The position numbers were made by a program, and so were the translations under genes. From contig SFGJ01000012.1 in the NCBI GenBank assembly GCA_004557655.1, forward strand, positions 1 to 40,836: DNA of 40,836 bases, in the 5' to 3' direction. Below, piece after piece: positions 1-7,315 of the stretch. The notes under the pieces were generated by a model. That model ran no database searches, was not told the DNA's origin, and saw nothing but the letters and a program-made list of their open reading frames with translations. Position 1 is the stretch's first letter, and each line of letters opens with the position of its first letter. This stretch comes from Clostridiales bacterium. Lineage in GTDB: Bacteria; Bacillota; Clostridia; Oscillospirales; Oscillospiraceae.

Positions 1-97
1 TATCTGGTAGTTTGCGAAAACTAAAGAACCGCCGTGTACCGAACGGTACGCACGGTGGTGTGAGAGGACGGGAGTTAATCACTCCCTCCTACTCGAT
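1..97 (+). mobile_element. Group II intron, 3' end only (domains V and VI)
   Basis: The first bases fold as the catalytic end of a bacterial group II intron. Positions 28-36 (ACCGCCGTG) pair with 51-59 (CACGGTGGT). An inner stem of 37-40 with 45-48 is closed by a GAAC loop, and a two-base bulge lies at 49-50, which is the domain V layout. Positions 70-75 pair with 81-86 as a domain VI-like hairpin. The intron probably ends at or near 97 (...CTCGAT). The RNA is on the plus strand, antisense to the serine recombinase, whose frame it ends. The rest of the intron and any maturase gene lie left of the window. The CGC at 31-33 region recalls class C introns, but I do not assign a class. Confidence 0.72.
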
Positions 98-1324
98 TTC
101 TGCCCGCTGGATCTCCAGCACCAGCTGCTCCTCCTCTTCCTCCAGGGCAGCCAAACGAGAGACCAGGCCACGGGCCCCGCCTTCTTCTATCGCGTCCAGC
201 AAGTTCCGCTGGCGCTTTTTATTTGAGTCAAGACGCCGACGCAATCCCACCACGGGATCGTCGGCGTTTTCCTGTTCCTGGACTTCCAGGATCCGGACGG
301 TCAGCTTCTCGATCATCTCATCGGTCAGCATATCGTTCACCGTGGCCAGGATGATCGCATCCTCCAGGTGGTCCTTCGGGAACGGCTTCAGCTCGCAGGC
401 CTTCCCGCGCTTTTTGTCTCCGCACTTGTAATACCGATACACTTTCCCCAGCTTCCCGGTGCCGGCCTCTGCGCTGATCATCGAGCCGCAGTACCCGCAG
501 AACATTTTACAGCTCAGCAAATAGTTCACCTTCGCCCTCCCTGCCGCATTGTTGCGGCTCGTCTTAAAGTGCCGGGCAGCTTCCAGGAAGGTCGCCTGGT
601 CGATGATCGGCTCCACGTTCAGCTTCACGTCCTGGATGTAAAACTCGCCCAGGTACTTCTCATTCCGCAGCATACGATAGACGACCGCATTGGAGACCGG
701 CTTCCCGCGCCGGCCCATGACCCCACGGTCGGCAAACAGCTGGACGATGTCCCGGATCTGGCCGCCGGCGATGTGGAGCTTGAACGCCTCCCGGACAACT
801 GCCGCCTCGCGCTCATCCACGACGATGTGGCGCTCGGCGTCTACTTTATAGCCTATCGGCAGAGACTGGCCGCAGTATTGGCCCTTCTTCGCCGTTTCTC
901 TCATGCCTCTGATGACCTTCTGCCGCAGGTCGGCGGAATAATACTCGGCCAGACCCTCCAGCACGCTCTCCAGGATGATCCCCTCCGGGCCCTCCGGGAC
1001 GCTCTCCCGGGCATACATCAGCTTGACGCCGGCCCGCTTCAATGTCATTTTTCCCATGGCAATGTCCTGGCGATCTCGGCCAAAGCGGTCGATCTTCCAC
1101 ACCAGGACGCAGTCGAAGCGCCCCTTCTCCGCGTCGCGCAGCATCCGCTGGAACTCGTCGCGGCCGACGACGCTCTTGCCTGAGACCTTCCGGTCTGCAT
1201 ATATCTCTATGATGTCAATGCCGTGCTCCTCAGCATACTGCTGGCAGTCGGCAACCTGGCCCTCGATGGACTGCTCTGTCTGACGTGGGCCCGGTGAATA
1301 TCTCGCATAAATGACGCCGCGCAT
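89..1324 (-). CDS. Large serine recombinase (phage integrase), C-terminus cut off by the intron
   Basis: This is a site-specific recombinase that would integrate and excise the phage through a 5'-phosphoserine intermediate. The N-terminal resolvase domain (about residues 2-150) has the YARYS motif with nucleophile Ser10 and the DRFGRD segment. A recombinase domain follows (about 155-260). After it comes a zinc ribbon with CGYC and later YKC/ACE cysteines (about 270-325), then a coiled coil. At 411 residues it is shorter than the usual 450-550. It ends inside the coiled coil at QRAEIE, and the last two codons and the stop lie in the group II intron end. I infer that the native C-terminus was displaced leftward by the insertion. 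Because the intron is antisense, splicing cannot restore this mRNA, so excision may be impaired. The gene reads outward, as expected next to attL. Confidence 0.88.
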   Translation of the reverse strand: MRGVIYARYSPGPRQTEQSIEGQVADCQQYAEEHGIDIIEIYADRKVSGKSVVGRDEFQRMLRDAEKGRFDCVLVWKIDRFGRDRQDIAMGKMTLKRAGVKLMYARESVPEGPEGIILESVLEGLAEYYSADLRQKVIRGMRETAKKGQYCGQSLPIGYKVDAERHIVVDEREAAVVREAFKLHIAGGQIRDIVQLFADRGVMGRRGKPVSNAVVYRMLRNEKYLGEFYIQDVKLNVEPIIDQATFLEAARHFKTSRNNAAGRAKVNYLLSCKMFCGYCGSMISAEAGTGKLGKVYRYYKCGDKKRGKACELKPFPKDHLEDAIILATVNDMLTDEMIEKLTVRILEVQEQENADDPVVGLRRRLDSNKKRQRNLLDAIEEGGARGLVSRLAALEEEEEQLVLEIQRAEIE

Positions 1325-1328
1325 GGCA

Positions 1329-1763
1329 TCAACCTCCGATCTTCTTTAGTGCTTCATCGTGTAGATCCTGGACCAGCCTGGCGTTCTCGTCAGACATCCG
1401 GAAGAAATAAGGCTCCAGGGAGCTCTGGAACTTCTCAAACTGGCCCAGCTTTCCCTTCTCCGTTTTTAGCTTCTCAGCGTTCAGCACGGCCTTCTGGAAG
1501 CACCGGAGCACCATGTCCCGCGTGGCAGCGTCTTCCTGCTCCGTGACCCGCCGCAGTACCTCGGCGGGCTTCATGCCCTTAAACTTTACATACTTCGAGA
1601 TGCTGGCCAGCTGCTCGGCCTTTTCCTTCACCGTATCATACCGAGAGAAAAAGACGTCCGGCTCCGTCGTCCGGTTTACGATGTCCCGGCTCTCGACCAA
1701 TATCTTCATCCACTGCGGCGCCATCATCTCGGCGGCCGCTTTCTTTTTGCTATGCCCGAACAT
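1329..1763 (-). CDS. Hypothetical helical phage protein
   Basis: This is a 144-residue, highly charged protein predicted to be mostly helical, with no signal peptide, membrane segment or motif that I recognise. It begins MFGHSKKKAAAEMM and is preceded by AAGGAGGTCGGCGGGT on the minus strand, a good ribosome binding site. It lies between the repressor and the integrase on the same strand, so it is probably transcribed from the repressor promoter and expressed in the lysogen. Small genes in this position are common in Firmicute prophages, but I cannot name a function. Confidence 0.6.
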   Translation of the reverse strand: MFGHSKKKAAAEMMAPQWMKILVESRDIVNRTTEPDVFFSRYDTVKEKAEQLASISKYVKFKGMKPAEVLRRVTEQEDAATRDMVLRCFQKAVLNAEKLKTEKGKLGQFEKFQSSLEPYFFRMSDENARLVQDLHDEALKKIGG

Positions 1764-1777
1764 ACCCGCCGACCTCC

Positions 1778-2125
1778 TTAAATGTGCAGGATCGCTCTGA
1801 TCGCCGCCTGGGTCTCGGCTCCGGCGTGCCGGAACGCCCTCAGCAGCTCCAGCTCCGCAGCCGTGACCTCGACATAGGGGCCGGACGTGGGGTCGGTGTG
1901 ATCCCCGGAGAGTCGCGTGATTTTATCAGAATATCCCAGCAAGTAATTCATATCTACATTGAAAAAGTCCGCGATCGCTTCCGCCGTCTCAAAATCTGGG
2001 CGGCGGTCTCCGCGTTCGTACATATTAACAGCGCTCTTTGATATACCAAGCTGTTCGGCCAGTCTGCTCTGAGACAGTTCCCGCTCCAGTCGTAACTGCT
2101 TAAAGATTTTTGCAAATTCAGCCAT
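1778..2125 (-). CDS. XRE-family repressor (CI-like)
   Basis: This is a 115-residue DNA-binding protein with an N-terminal lambda-type helix-turn-helix: LSQSRLAEQLGISKSAVNMY, then the typical ERGDRRPDFETAEAIADFFNVDMNYLLGY tail in pieces. It has no C-terminal peptidase domain, so it is not a LexA-like cleavable repressor. I chose the ATG at 2125 because GGGAGG sits eight bases upstream; an upstream in-frame ATG at 2164 has no such site. It is transcribed divergently from the early genes, across a region with three matching operators. It therefore most likely keeps the early promoter silent and controls its own promoter. It is the likely lysogeny master switch. Confidence 0.88.
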   Translation of the reverse strand: MAEFAKIFKQLRLERELSQSRLAEQLGISKSAVNMYERGDRRPDFETAEAIADFFNVDMNYLLGYSDKITRLSGDHTDPTSGPYVEVTAAELELLRAFRHAGAETQAAIRAILHI

Positions 2126-2155
2126 AAAAATGACCTCCCTCGTATAGATACTTTG

Positions 2156-2184
2156 ATTATACACATAGCGTGCAATAATTTCAA
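2156..2184 (-). promoter_or_regulatory. Repressor promoter (leftward)
   Basis: On the minus strand, a -35 box TTGAAA (plus positions 2179-2184) and a -10 box TATAAT (2156-2161) are separated by exactly 17 bases. The -10 box is about 30 bases upstream of the repressor start codon. The nearest operator (2194-2205) lies just upstream of the -35 box, a placement that fits autoregulation. Confidence 0.8.
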
Positions 2185-2193
2185 GAAATTTTT

Positions 2194-2257
2194 CACGAAA
2201 TGTGCTTGACAGAGCACGAAACGTGTGCTATATTGTCAATGTGCACGAAACGTGCAC
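2194..2257. promoter_or_regulatory. Three repressor operators (O1-O3)
   Basis: Three copies of a palindrome with core CACGAAACGTG occur within 64 bases: 2194-2205 (CACGAAATGTGC, one mismatch), 2214-2226 (GCACGAAACGTGT) and 2241-2257 (GTGCACGAAACGTGCAC, a perfect 17-base palindrome). The middle copy fills the spacer of the rightward promoter and the last lies just after its -10 box. A fourth copy is at 4091-4107. The arrangement is like a lambda-type switch; the bound protein is inferred to be the XRE repressor and possibly the second XRE protein. Confidence 0.85.
2206..2234 (+). promoter_or_regulatory. Early promoter (rightward)
   Basis: TTGACA (2206-2211) and TATATT (2229-2234) are separated by 17 bases, a near-consensus housekeeping sigma promoter. 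The spacer contains the operator 2214-2226, so repressor bound there would block RNA polymerase directly. It drives the early/replication operon starting at 2290. Confidence 0.85.
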
Positions 2258-2289
2258 GTCTGAACACACCACCGACAGGAGGGCACACA

Positions 2290-2901
2290 ATGAACACCTA
2301 CAAGATTATTTTTACCCGCGAAAACGGGACCCAGGGCACCGACCACTTCACCGCCATCAACGAGCGCCAGGCCCGCAAAGACTTCGGCGAGTGCTACCGT
2401 CACGGCACGGCCACCATCATCAGCATCGAGCTGGCCAGCACCAACGCCCCGGCCACCAAGCAGCAGGAGCGCGACACACTGGAGAAGATCCGGAAGATGG
2501 TCGAGCAGCTGGGCCCGGACTCCTACCTGGCCACCGCCTTCGAGGGCTGCTTCGACCTGGCCGCTGAGAACATCGACAACGACTGGGCCTGCTCCATGGC
2601 CGACCGCGCTCGCCGCGCTGAGAAGCGCGCCGCAGAGCTGGAGGACAAGCTGGCCGAGTCCGTGAAGGACTACGAGGCCGCCCACGCTGCCGCCCATGCG
2701 GTCGCCGAGGAGAAGGACGCCGAGATCGCTCAGCTCAAGGCTCAGCTGGCTCAGATGCAGGAAACCGCACGCTGGAATGGCCAGCGATGTGATGAGGAAG
2801 CAACTGCCGCAGGAGAAGCCCAGCGCCGCGCTGAGGCCGCCGAGGCCGAAGTCATCCAGCTGAAGGCCAAGCTCTACGACCTGCTGGTCGCTGGCAAGTA
2901 A
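2290..2901 (+). CDS. Early coiled-coil protein, unknown function
   Basis: This is a 203-residue protein and the first gene of the early operon. The N-terminal 50 residues (MNTYKIIFTRENG...) form a small mixed alpha/beta region with an ITALE-like strand pattern. From about residue 100 it is a long Ala/Glu/Lys/Arg coiled coil. There is no signal peptide or membrane segment. I chose the ATG at 2290 because GGAGGGCACACA precedes it; the open frame upstream runs through the operators and would not be translated. Its place, where Cro or anti-repressor genes often sit, suggests an early host-takeover or regulatory role, but nothing in the sequence proves this. Confidence 0.7.
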   Translation: MNTYKIIFTRENGTQGTDHFTAINERQARKDFGECYRHGTATIISIELASTNAPATKQQERDTLEKIRKMVEQLGPDSYLATAFEGCFDLAAENIDNDWACSMADRARRAEKRAAELEDKLAESVKDYEAAHAAAHAVAEEKDAEIAQLKAQLAQMQETARWNGQRCDEEATAAGEAQRRAEAAEAEVIQLKAKLYDLLVAGK

Positions 2902-2913
2902 GGAGGGCGACCA

Positions 2914-3339
2914 ATGGCTGCATATATGAGAAAGACGGGGGTCCTCCCCGTCTGCACCAATGAACAGGCCCGGAACTACTTCGACGGCAGAGGCCTGACT
3001 TATGACGACGTGACCGAGGGCGACATCCTCACCCTGGTCATGCTGCTGAACAAACACATCAAGAAGGCCAACGCAGACTGCGAGACCTCGATGGGCTCCA
3101 TGTACCTGAGCCGCCGGATCGACCTCAAACGGAAGACCAACGGCACCCTGATCAGCTGCTACCTCTACGTCAACAGCCACTACTTCGAGCGCCGGGAGTG
3201 CATCAGCTTCAACGCTGACGGCTGGATCGGCTTCGCCGGCTGGGCTGACCAGGGCAACACCAACCCCATTTTACGAGCATTTATCGAGTGGTGCGACGCG
3301 CTCGCTGCCACCAAAGAAAAGGAGGACACACAACTATGA
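2914..3339 (+). CDS. Hypothetical early phage protein
   Basis: This is a 141-residue soluble protein starting at an ATG behind AAGGAGGGCGACC, 12 bases after the previous stop. It is acidic at both ends with an aromatic-rich central part (ISCYLYVNSHYFERRECISF), suggesting a small mixed alpha/beta fold. I recognise no motif. It overlaps the next gene by four bases and is part of the early operon. Confidence 0.62.
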   Translation: MAAYMRKTGVLPVCTNEQARNYFDGRGLTYDDVTEGDILTLVMLLNKHIKKANADCETSMGSMYLSRRIDLKRKTNGTLISCYLYVNSHYFERRECISFNADGWIGFAGWADQGNTNPILRAFIEWCDALAATKEKEDTQL

Positions 3340-3557
3340 CCCGCTTCAAGTATTATTCCAATTATCTCGCCTGCCTGCTGGGCACTCTGATCGCCTTCGA
3401 GCTCTGCTGGATCGGCGCCAAGTACGTCATCGAGGGCGAGGTGGTCCACACCTACCTCGACCACTTCATCGCCGTGTGCGGCTCGTTTTATATCACCCGT
3501 GACACCATGAAGCTCTGGCTGAAGCTCCAGACCAAGGGCCAGAGAGTCCAGCACTGA
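3336..3557 (+). CDS. Small membrane protein, unknown function
   Basis: This is a 73-residue protein with a hydrophobic stretch at about residues 8-30 (YLACLLGTLIAFELCWIGA) that should span the membrane, and a basic C-terminus. I chose the ATG at 3336 because GGAGGACACAC lies just upstream; an earlier in-frame start lacks a site. The start overlaps the end of the preceding gene. It is an early-expressed membrane protein of a lysogenic phage, so superinfection exclusion is one possibility, but that is only a guess from context. Confidence 0.6.
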   Translation: MTRFKYYSNYLACLLGTLIAFELCWIGAKYVIEGEVVHTYLDHFIAVCGSFYITRDTMKLWLKLQTKGQRVQH

Positions 3558-3567
3558 GGAGGTCGCC

Positions 3568-3870
3568 ATGAGGAAGGACATCCCGCTGCACCAGTACCCG
3601 AAGGATGTGCAGATCGCGGCCCACATGATCGGCCTGGACTACAAGCGCCCCTATACCCGGCACGGCCGGCGATACTACAAGCCATACCGCGACTACTTCT
3701 ACTCGGCGCTGTCCGGCCCCGACTATGAGACGCTGCGGAAGATGGAGAAGAAGGGCCACGTCGTGAGCGGCGAGCCCGGCGAGAAGGGCATCTATTTCTG
3801 GATGACCCGCGAGGGCCTGGACTGGCTGGGCGAAAAGCTCCGGATCCAGATCCACGACCCCAGAGATTAA
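3568..3870 (+). CDS. Hypothetical early phage protein
   Basis: This is a 100-residue basic protein, rich in Tyr, Arg and Lys, with no signal or membrane segment. The end (RKMEKKGHVVSGEPGEKGIYFWMTREGLDWLGEKL) has the spacing of a small winged helix, with a turn before an aromatic strand. The ATG follows GAGGAGGTCGCC with a short spacer. It may bind nucleic acid, but I do not recognise the family. Confidence 0.6.
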   Translation: MRKDIPLHQYPKDVQIAAHMIGLDYKRPYTRHGRRYYKPYRDYFYSALSGPDYETLRKMEKKGHVVSGEPGEKGIYFWMTREGLDWLGEKLRIQIHDPRD

Positions 3871-3889
3871 ACCAAGGAAGGAGAAACAC

Positions 3890-4090
3890 ATGAACAACAA
3901 GATCATGGCTGAAAAGCTCAGAAAGCTGAGAGGTAACAAGAGCCGCCAGGAAGTGGCGGAAGCCTGCGGGATCAGCGTGTCCGCGCTGGCCATGTACGAG
4001 GCCGGCGAGCGAGTCCCTCGTGACGAGATCAAGATCAAGCTGGCCAAGTTCTACAACCGCAGCGTGAACTATATTTTTTTTACCAATTAA
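3890..4090 (+). CDS. XRE-family regulator (Cro-like)
   Basis: This is a 66-residue single-domain helix-turn-helix protein: SRQEVAEACGISVSALAMYE is the DNA-binding core, and it ends SVNYIFFTN, typical of short Cro/CI-like phage proteins. The ATG follows AAGGAAGGAG. The gene is in the early operon, opposite in orientation to the repressor at 1778, and an operator of the same sequence as those at 2194-2257 follows its stop codon directly. I infer a Cro-like role: competing with the repressor or shutting down early transcription later in infection. The final codons contain a run of eight T, a possible slippage site, but the frame is intact here. Confidence 0.82.
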   Translation: MNNKIMAEKLRKLRGNKSRQEVAEACGISVSALAMYEAGERVPRDEIKIKLAKFYNRSVNYIFFTN

Positions 4091-4107
4091 GTGCACGTTT
4101 CGTGCTC
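4091..4107. promoter_or_regulatory. Distal fourth operator
   Basis: GTGCACGTTTCGTGCTC is the reverse complement of the operator motif, with the same GCACGAAACGTGC core as those at 2214 and 2241. It starts immediately after the stop codon of the Cro-like gene, about 1.85 kb from the main operator cluster. It could allow DNA looping between bound repressors or act as a roadblock in the early operon. Confidence 0.75.
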
Positions 4108-4125
4108 GATTTAAGGAGGACACAC

Positions 4126-4329
4126 ATGGGAAGAAAGAACAGACAGCGCAAGCCGGAGCCCTTCAAGTGCTGCGAGACCTGCGCCAATATGCAACCGATA
4201 GGCGAAGGCGATCACATCTGTGACGCCTGCTGCAGCCACGATGGCAGCCCGACCGCTCTCGTCCTGGAAAGCTACATCCCGGCCGACGACTACTTCATCT
4301 GCGGAGGAAGCAGGTGGGCGCCACAATGA
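4126..4329 (+). CDS. Small zinc-ribbon-like protein
   Basis: This is a 67-residue protein with a basic start (MGRKNRQRKPEPFK) and two cysteine clusters, CCETC and CDACC, about 20 residues apart, plus one later Cys. The clusters suggest a zinc-binding knuckle. The ATG lies after GGAGGACACAC. The stop overlaps the next start in an ATGA. The operator at 4091 lies in its leader. The function is unknown; zinc ribbons of this size are common in phage early regions. Confidence 0.62.
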   Translation: MGRKNRQRKPEPFKCCETCANMQPIGEGDHICDACCSHDGSPTALVLESYIPADDYFICGGSRWAPQ

Positions 4330-4934
4330 GCGCCACCAACCGAGGCGGCGAGCGCAAGGCCTACGACTTCTACGCCACACCGCCGGAAACCATCCGCAGC
4401 TTCCTGGCCAACTTCGACGGCATCAGCTCCAGCGACCGCATCCTGGAGCCATCTGCCGGCAACGGCCAGATCATCAAGGTGCTGAGGGAGAGCGGCTACG
4501 ACAACCGGATCGACGCCGTGGAGCTGCGACCGGAGGAACGCGCCACGCTGGAGGCGCTGGCCGATAACGTCACCATTGGCAGCTTCTTCGACTACGACCC
4601 CGACTGCGGCTACGATGTCATCATAGGCAACCCGCCCTACAGCATGGCCCTGGAGTTCATCAACAAGAGCCTGGAGCTGCTGCATCCCGCCGGCCTGCTG
4701 ATCTTCCTGCTCCGGACGAATTTCCTGGAGAGCGAGAAGCGCTTCAGCTGGTGGCAGGAGCACCCGCTCAGCGGTCTCTACACCCTGCACAAGCGGCCCA
4801 GCTTCACCGGCCACGGGACAGACGCCACCAGCTACTCCTGGTTCGTCTGGGAGCGGGGGGGGGACCGGCTGCATAGGTCATCAGACCATCAAAATCATCT
4901 AAGGAGGACAAGCGCATGGAAGACATCGACCTGA
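4326..4934 (+). CDS. DNA adenine methyltransferase-like protein, frameshifted near its C-terminus
   Basis: This is an S-adenosylmethionine-dependent DNA methyltransferase of the N6-adenine type. It has motif I ILEPSAGNGQI (about residue 36) binding the cofactor and motif IV GNPPYS (about 100) for catalysis. The start at 4326 gives an ATGA overlap with the previous gene; a GTG at 4314 with GGAGG closer upstream is an alternative. A run of nine G at 4855-4863 disrupts the end. With eight G the frame would read ...ERGGTGCIGHQTIKII and stop at 4900-4902, right before the ribosome binding site of the next gene. As written it reads on to 4934, overlapping that gene and replacing the last residues. 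The catalytic core is intact, so it may still be active. It may protect phage DNA from host restriction. Confidence 0.78.
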   Translation: MSATNRGGERKAYDFYATPPETIRSFLANFDGISSSDRILEPSAGNGQIIKVLRESGYDNRIDAVELRPEERATLEALADNVTIGSFFDYDPDCGYDVIIGNPPYSMALEFINKSLELLHPAGLLIFLLRTNFLESEKRFSWWQEHPLSGLYTLHKRPSFTGHGTDATSYSWFVWERGGDRLHRSSDHQNHLRRTSAWKTST

Positions 4935-5047
4935 CAATGCTGGCCCGCTCGGCCTACCGGGCGATCCTGAGAAGCATCGAAACCCCAGAGGCCGAGGAGC
5001 CTGAGACCGTGAAGGAGGTGGTGCCTATGTCTGCACAAAAAGATTGA
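4916..5047 (+). CDS. Small hypothetical protein
   Basis: This is a 43-residue acidic, mostly helical peptide (MEDIDLTMLARSAYRAILR...) with a good ribosome binding site, AAGGAGGACAAGCGC, just before the ATG. It fills the gap after the methyltransferase and ends in SAQKD. The existence of its ribosome binding site supports the shorter, corrected end of the methyltransferase. No function is recognised. A ten-base direct repeat (GCCCCGGAGC) follows its stop. Confidence 0.5.
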   Translation: MEDIDLTMLARSAYRAILRSIETPEAEEPETVKEVVPMSAQKD

Positions 5048-5120
5048 GCCCCGGAGCTAATGCCCCGGAGCCCAAGAGAACACAGTCCCATTATAACACA
5101 AACAAGGAGGAAATAAAAGC

Positions 5121-5567
5121 ATGAAGATCACCGTTGAATTTGCAAATCTGGACGAGTTCAAGCAGTACATGGGCATCGAGTCCCCGAGCCTGCTCGCCCA
5201 GGCATCCAAGGAAACAGAGGGCGCTCCTGCACCTGCACCCGCTGAGACCGTCCAGGAGCCCCAGGAAGCACCCGAGACCCCTGCCCCTAAGAAGAACACC
5301 AAGAAGGCCGAAAAGGCCGCCCCTGCGGAAGCTGAGCCCGCTCCTGAGCCTGCTGACGACGCTGCACCCGCTGAGTCCGCAGAAGTGACCGAGGACTTCC
5401 GCATCACCGTCCGCAAGCAGCTCGCAGCCCTCAACAAGAAGTGCGGCTACAACCGCGCGGCGGAACTCATCAACGAGCAGACCGGCAAGGGCAAGCTCAC
5501 CGAGGTCGCACTCGCTGACCTGCCGAAGCTCATGGAAGCAGCAAAGGAGGAAACCAATGCCGACTAA
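5121..5567 (+). CDS. Hypothetical phage protein with Pro/Ala/Glu-rich linker
   Basis: This is a 148-residue protein with a short N-terminal strand-helix unit (MKITVEFANLDEFKQYMG) and a long disordered linker rich in Ala, Pro, Glu and Lys (about residues 30-88). It ends with a compact helical domain (FRITVRKQLAALNKKCGYNR...). Proteins of this shape occur in front of the DUF2800/DUF2815 pair in many Firmicute phages, sometimes misnamed as an rRNA biogenesis protein. The tethered C-terminal domain may dock on a replication or recombination partner; this is an inference. It overlaps the next gene by 11 bases. Confidence 0.65.
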   Translation: MKITVEFANLDEFKQYMGIESPSLLAQASKETEGAPAPAPAETVQEPQEAPETPAPKKNTKKAEKAAPAEAEPAPEPADDAAPAESAEVTEDFRITVRKQLAALNKKCGYNRAAELINEQTGKGKLTEVALADLPKLMEAAKEETNAD

Positions 5568-6735
5568 GCACGCCCGCTGCTCCGCATCGGCCGCATACCG
5601 CTGGATCAACTGCCCCGGATCCGTCGCCCTGTCTGATCAGTGTCCGGATCCCGGCTCCAGCAGCTACGCCGACGAGGGAACAGTCGCCCACAACCTGGCC
5701 GAGCTGAAGCTCCGCCACGTCCTGAATGAGATCACCGACGCCCAGTACAAGAAGCGCCTGGCCAAGATCCAGCAGGACGACTACTACAACGGCGAGATGG
5801 ACGAGGCCACCGACTTCTATGTCGAGACCGTCCTGGAGGAGTTCGCCGCAGCCGGCGAAGGCGCCGAGCTGATGATCGAGCAGCGCCTCGATCTTTCCCA
5901 ATGGATCCCGGAGGGCTTCGGCACTTCCGACGCCGTGATCATCGGCGGCAGCATGATCCAGGTCATCGACCTGAAGTACGGCAAAGGCATCAAGGTCGAG
6001 GCCAAGAGCAACCCCCAGTTCCGCCTCTACGGCCTGGGCGCTGTCTCTCTGTTCGGCGATCTCTACGACTTCGACACCGTGAAGACCACCGTCGTCCAGC
6101 CCCGCCTCGATCACGTTGACAGCGAGGTCGTCATCCTGAAGGAGCTGCTGCTCTGGGGCGAGGAGGAAGTCGCGCCCCGCGCCATCATGGCCATGGAGGG
6201 CTCCGACTATTTCGTGGCCGGCGACTGGTGCCGCTTCTGCCCGGCGAAGGCCCGCTGCCGCAAGCGTGCCGAGTTCAACTTGGATCTGGCCCGGATGGAG
6301 TTCCAGAAGCCCCCGCTGCTCTCCAACGAGGAGATCGGCGAAGTGCTGGCCAAGGCCGACCACCTGAAGAAGTGGGCCGAGGAGGTCAGCGAGTACGCTC
6401 TGGAGCAGGCCCTGGCCGGTGAGCACTTCGACGGCTGGAAGCTGGTCGAAGGCCGCAGCAACCGCAAGTACGCCGACGAGATCCAGGTGGCCGACAAGCT
6501 GAAGGCCGCCGGCTTCGACGAGGCGATGCTCTACCAGCGCAAGCTCTACGGCATCACCGAGATGGAGAAGCTCGTCGGCAAGAAGAAGCTGGCCGCCACC
6601 CTGGGCGACCTGCTGATCAAACCCGCAGGCAAGCCGGTCCTCGTGCCGGAGTCTGATAAACGCGAAGCTATCAACACAACCGAAGCGGCCAAGGCCGACT
6701 TCACCACCGGCGACGACGAGGTCGCGCCGTTCTAA
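5557..6735 (+). CDS. DUF2800 family, RecB/AddB-like PD-(D/E)XK nuclease
   Basis: This is a 392-residue protein of the phage DUF2800 family. The opening SASAAYRWINCPGSVAL and the EGTVAHNLAE helix match RecB-like/Cas4-like nuclease starts. VIDLKYGKGIKVEA (about residue 138-151) carries the acidic and lysine residues of a PD-(D/E)XK active site. CRFCPAKARCRKRAEF (about 228-243), with an early Cys, is the iron-sulfur type cysteine cluster seen in AddB-like nucleases. It is coupled to DUF2815 and the DNA polymerase, so a role in recombination-dependent replication or DNA end processing is likely. Confidence 0.86.
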   Translation: MPTKHARCSASAAYRWINCPGSVALSDQCPDPGSSSYADEGTVAHNLAELKLRHVLNEITDAQYKKRLAKIQQDDYYNGEMDEATDFYVETVLEEFAAAGEGAELMIEQRLDLSQWIPEGFGTSDAVIIGGSMIQVIDLKYGKGIKVEAKSNPQFRLYGLGAVSLFGDLYDFDTVKTTVVQPRLDHVDSEVVILKELLLWGEEEVAPRAIMAMEGSDYFVAGDWCRFCPAKARCRKRAEFNLDLARMEFQKPPLLSNEEIGEVLAKADHLKKWAEEVSEYALEQALAGEHFDGWKLVEGRSNRKYADEIQVADKLKAAGFDEAMLYQRKLYGITEMEKLVGKKKLAATLGDLLIKPAGKPVLVPESDKREAINTTEAAKADFTTGDDEVAPF

Positions 6736-6753
6736 ATTAAGGAGGATTATAAA

Positions 6754-7302
6754 ATGTCTACTACCAAAGTTATCACCGGAAAAGTTCGTTTCAGCTATGT
6801 GAACATCTTCAAGAGCCGCGCCTTCCAGGCTGGCCAGGACGCCAAGTACAGCGTGTGCCTGCTGATCCCTAAAGAGGACAAGGCCACCATCAAGAAGATC
6901 AAGGCAGCCATCGACGCAGCTGTCCAGGACGGCATCAGCTCCAAGTGGGGCGGCAAGAAGCCTGCCAACCTGAAGCTGCCCCTGCGCGACGGCGACGCCG
7001 AGCGTGCCGACGAGGCTCCTGAGTACGAGGGTATGTACTTCCTCAACTGCAACAGCACCCAGAAGCCCGGCATCGTGGACAAGGATCTGAACGAGATCCT
7101 GGACCCCGACGAGGTCTACTCCGGCTGCTGGGGCCGTGCCTCCATCAACTTCTTCCCCTTCAACACCAACGGCAACAAGGGCATCGGCGTCGGCCTGAAT
7201 AACATCCAGAAGCTGAAGGACGACGACCGCCTGGGCGCTGCCCGTGCTTCCGCCGAGTCCGACTTCGGCGGCGACGACTTCGAGGACGACGAGGACTTCT
7301 AA
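6754..7302 (+). CDS. DUF2815 family, single-stranded-DNA-binding-like protein
   Basis: This is a 182-residue protein of the phage DUF2815 family, almost always found next to DUF2800 and DNA polymerase. It has an OB-fold-like pattern: a strand at the start (KVITGKVRFSYVNIF), a middle lysine-rich helix (DKATIKKIKAAIDAAV) and a strongly acidic C-terminal tail (DFGGDDFEDDEDF). Such a tail is typical of single-stranded DNA-binding proteins, which use it to recruit partners. The ribosome binding site is AAGGAGGATTATAAA. It probably coats single-stranded DNA during phage replication. Confidence 0.84.
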   Translation: MSTTKVITGKVRFSYVNIFKSRAFQAGQDAKYSVCLLIPKEDKATIKKIKAAIDAAVQDGISSKWGGKKPANLKLPLRDGDAERADEAPEYEGMYFLNCNSTQKPGIVDKDLNEILDPDEVYSGCWGRASINFFPFNTNGNKGIGVGLNNIQKLKDDDRLGAARASAESDFGGDDFEDDEDF

Positions 7303-7315
7303 GGAGGACATACAG

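Noticed and set aside
2236..3180. Long minus-strand open frames opposite early, replication and tail genes
   Set aside because: High GC and codon bias open the antisense frame. They lack ribosome binding sites and their products are low-complexity Val/Leu/Asp-rich shadows of the true genes, as also at 5530-7311, 26742-29372 and 36370-38175.
5048..5075. Direct repeat GCCCCGGAGC-TAAT-GCCCCGGAGC as an operator or att site
   Set aside because: A single pair in an intergenic gap, with no third copy or dyad symmetry to support a function.
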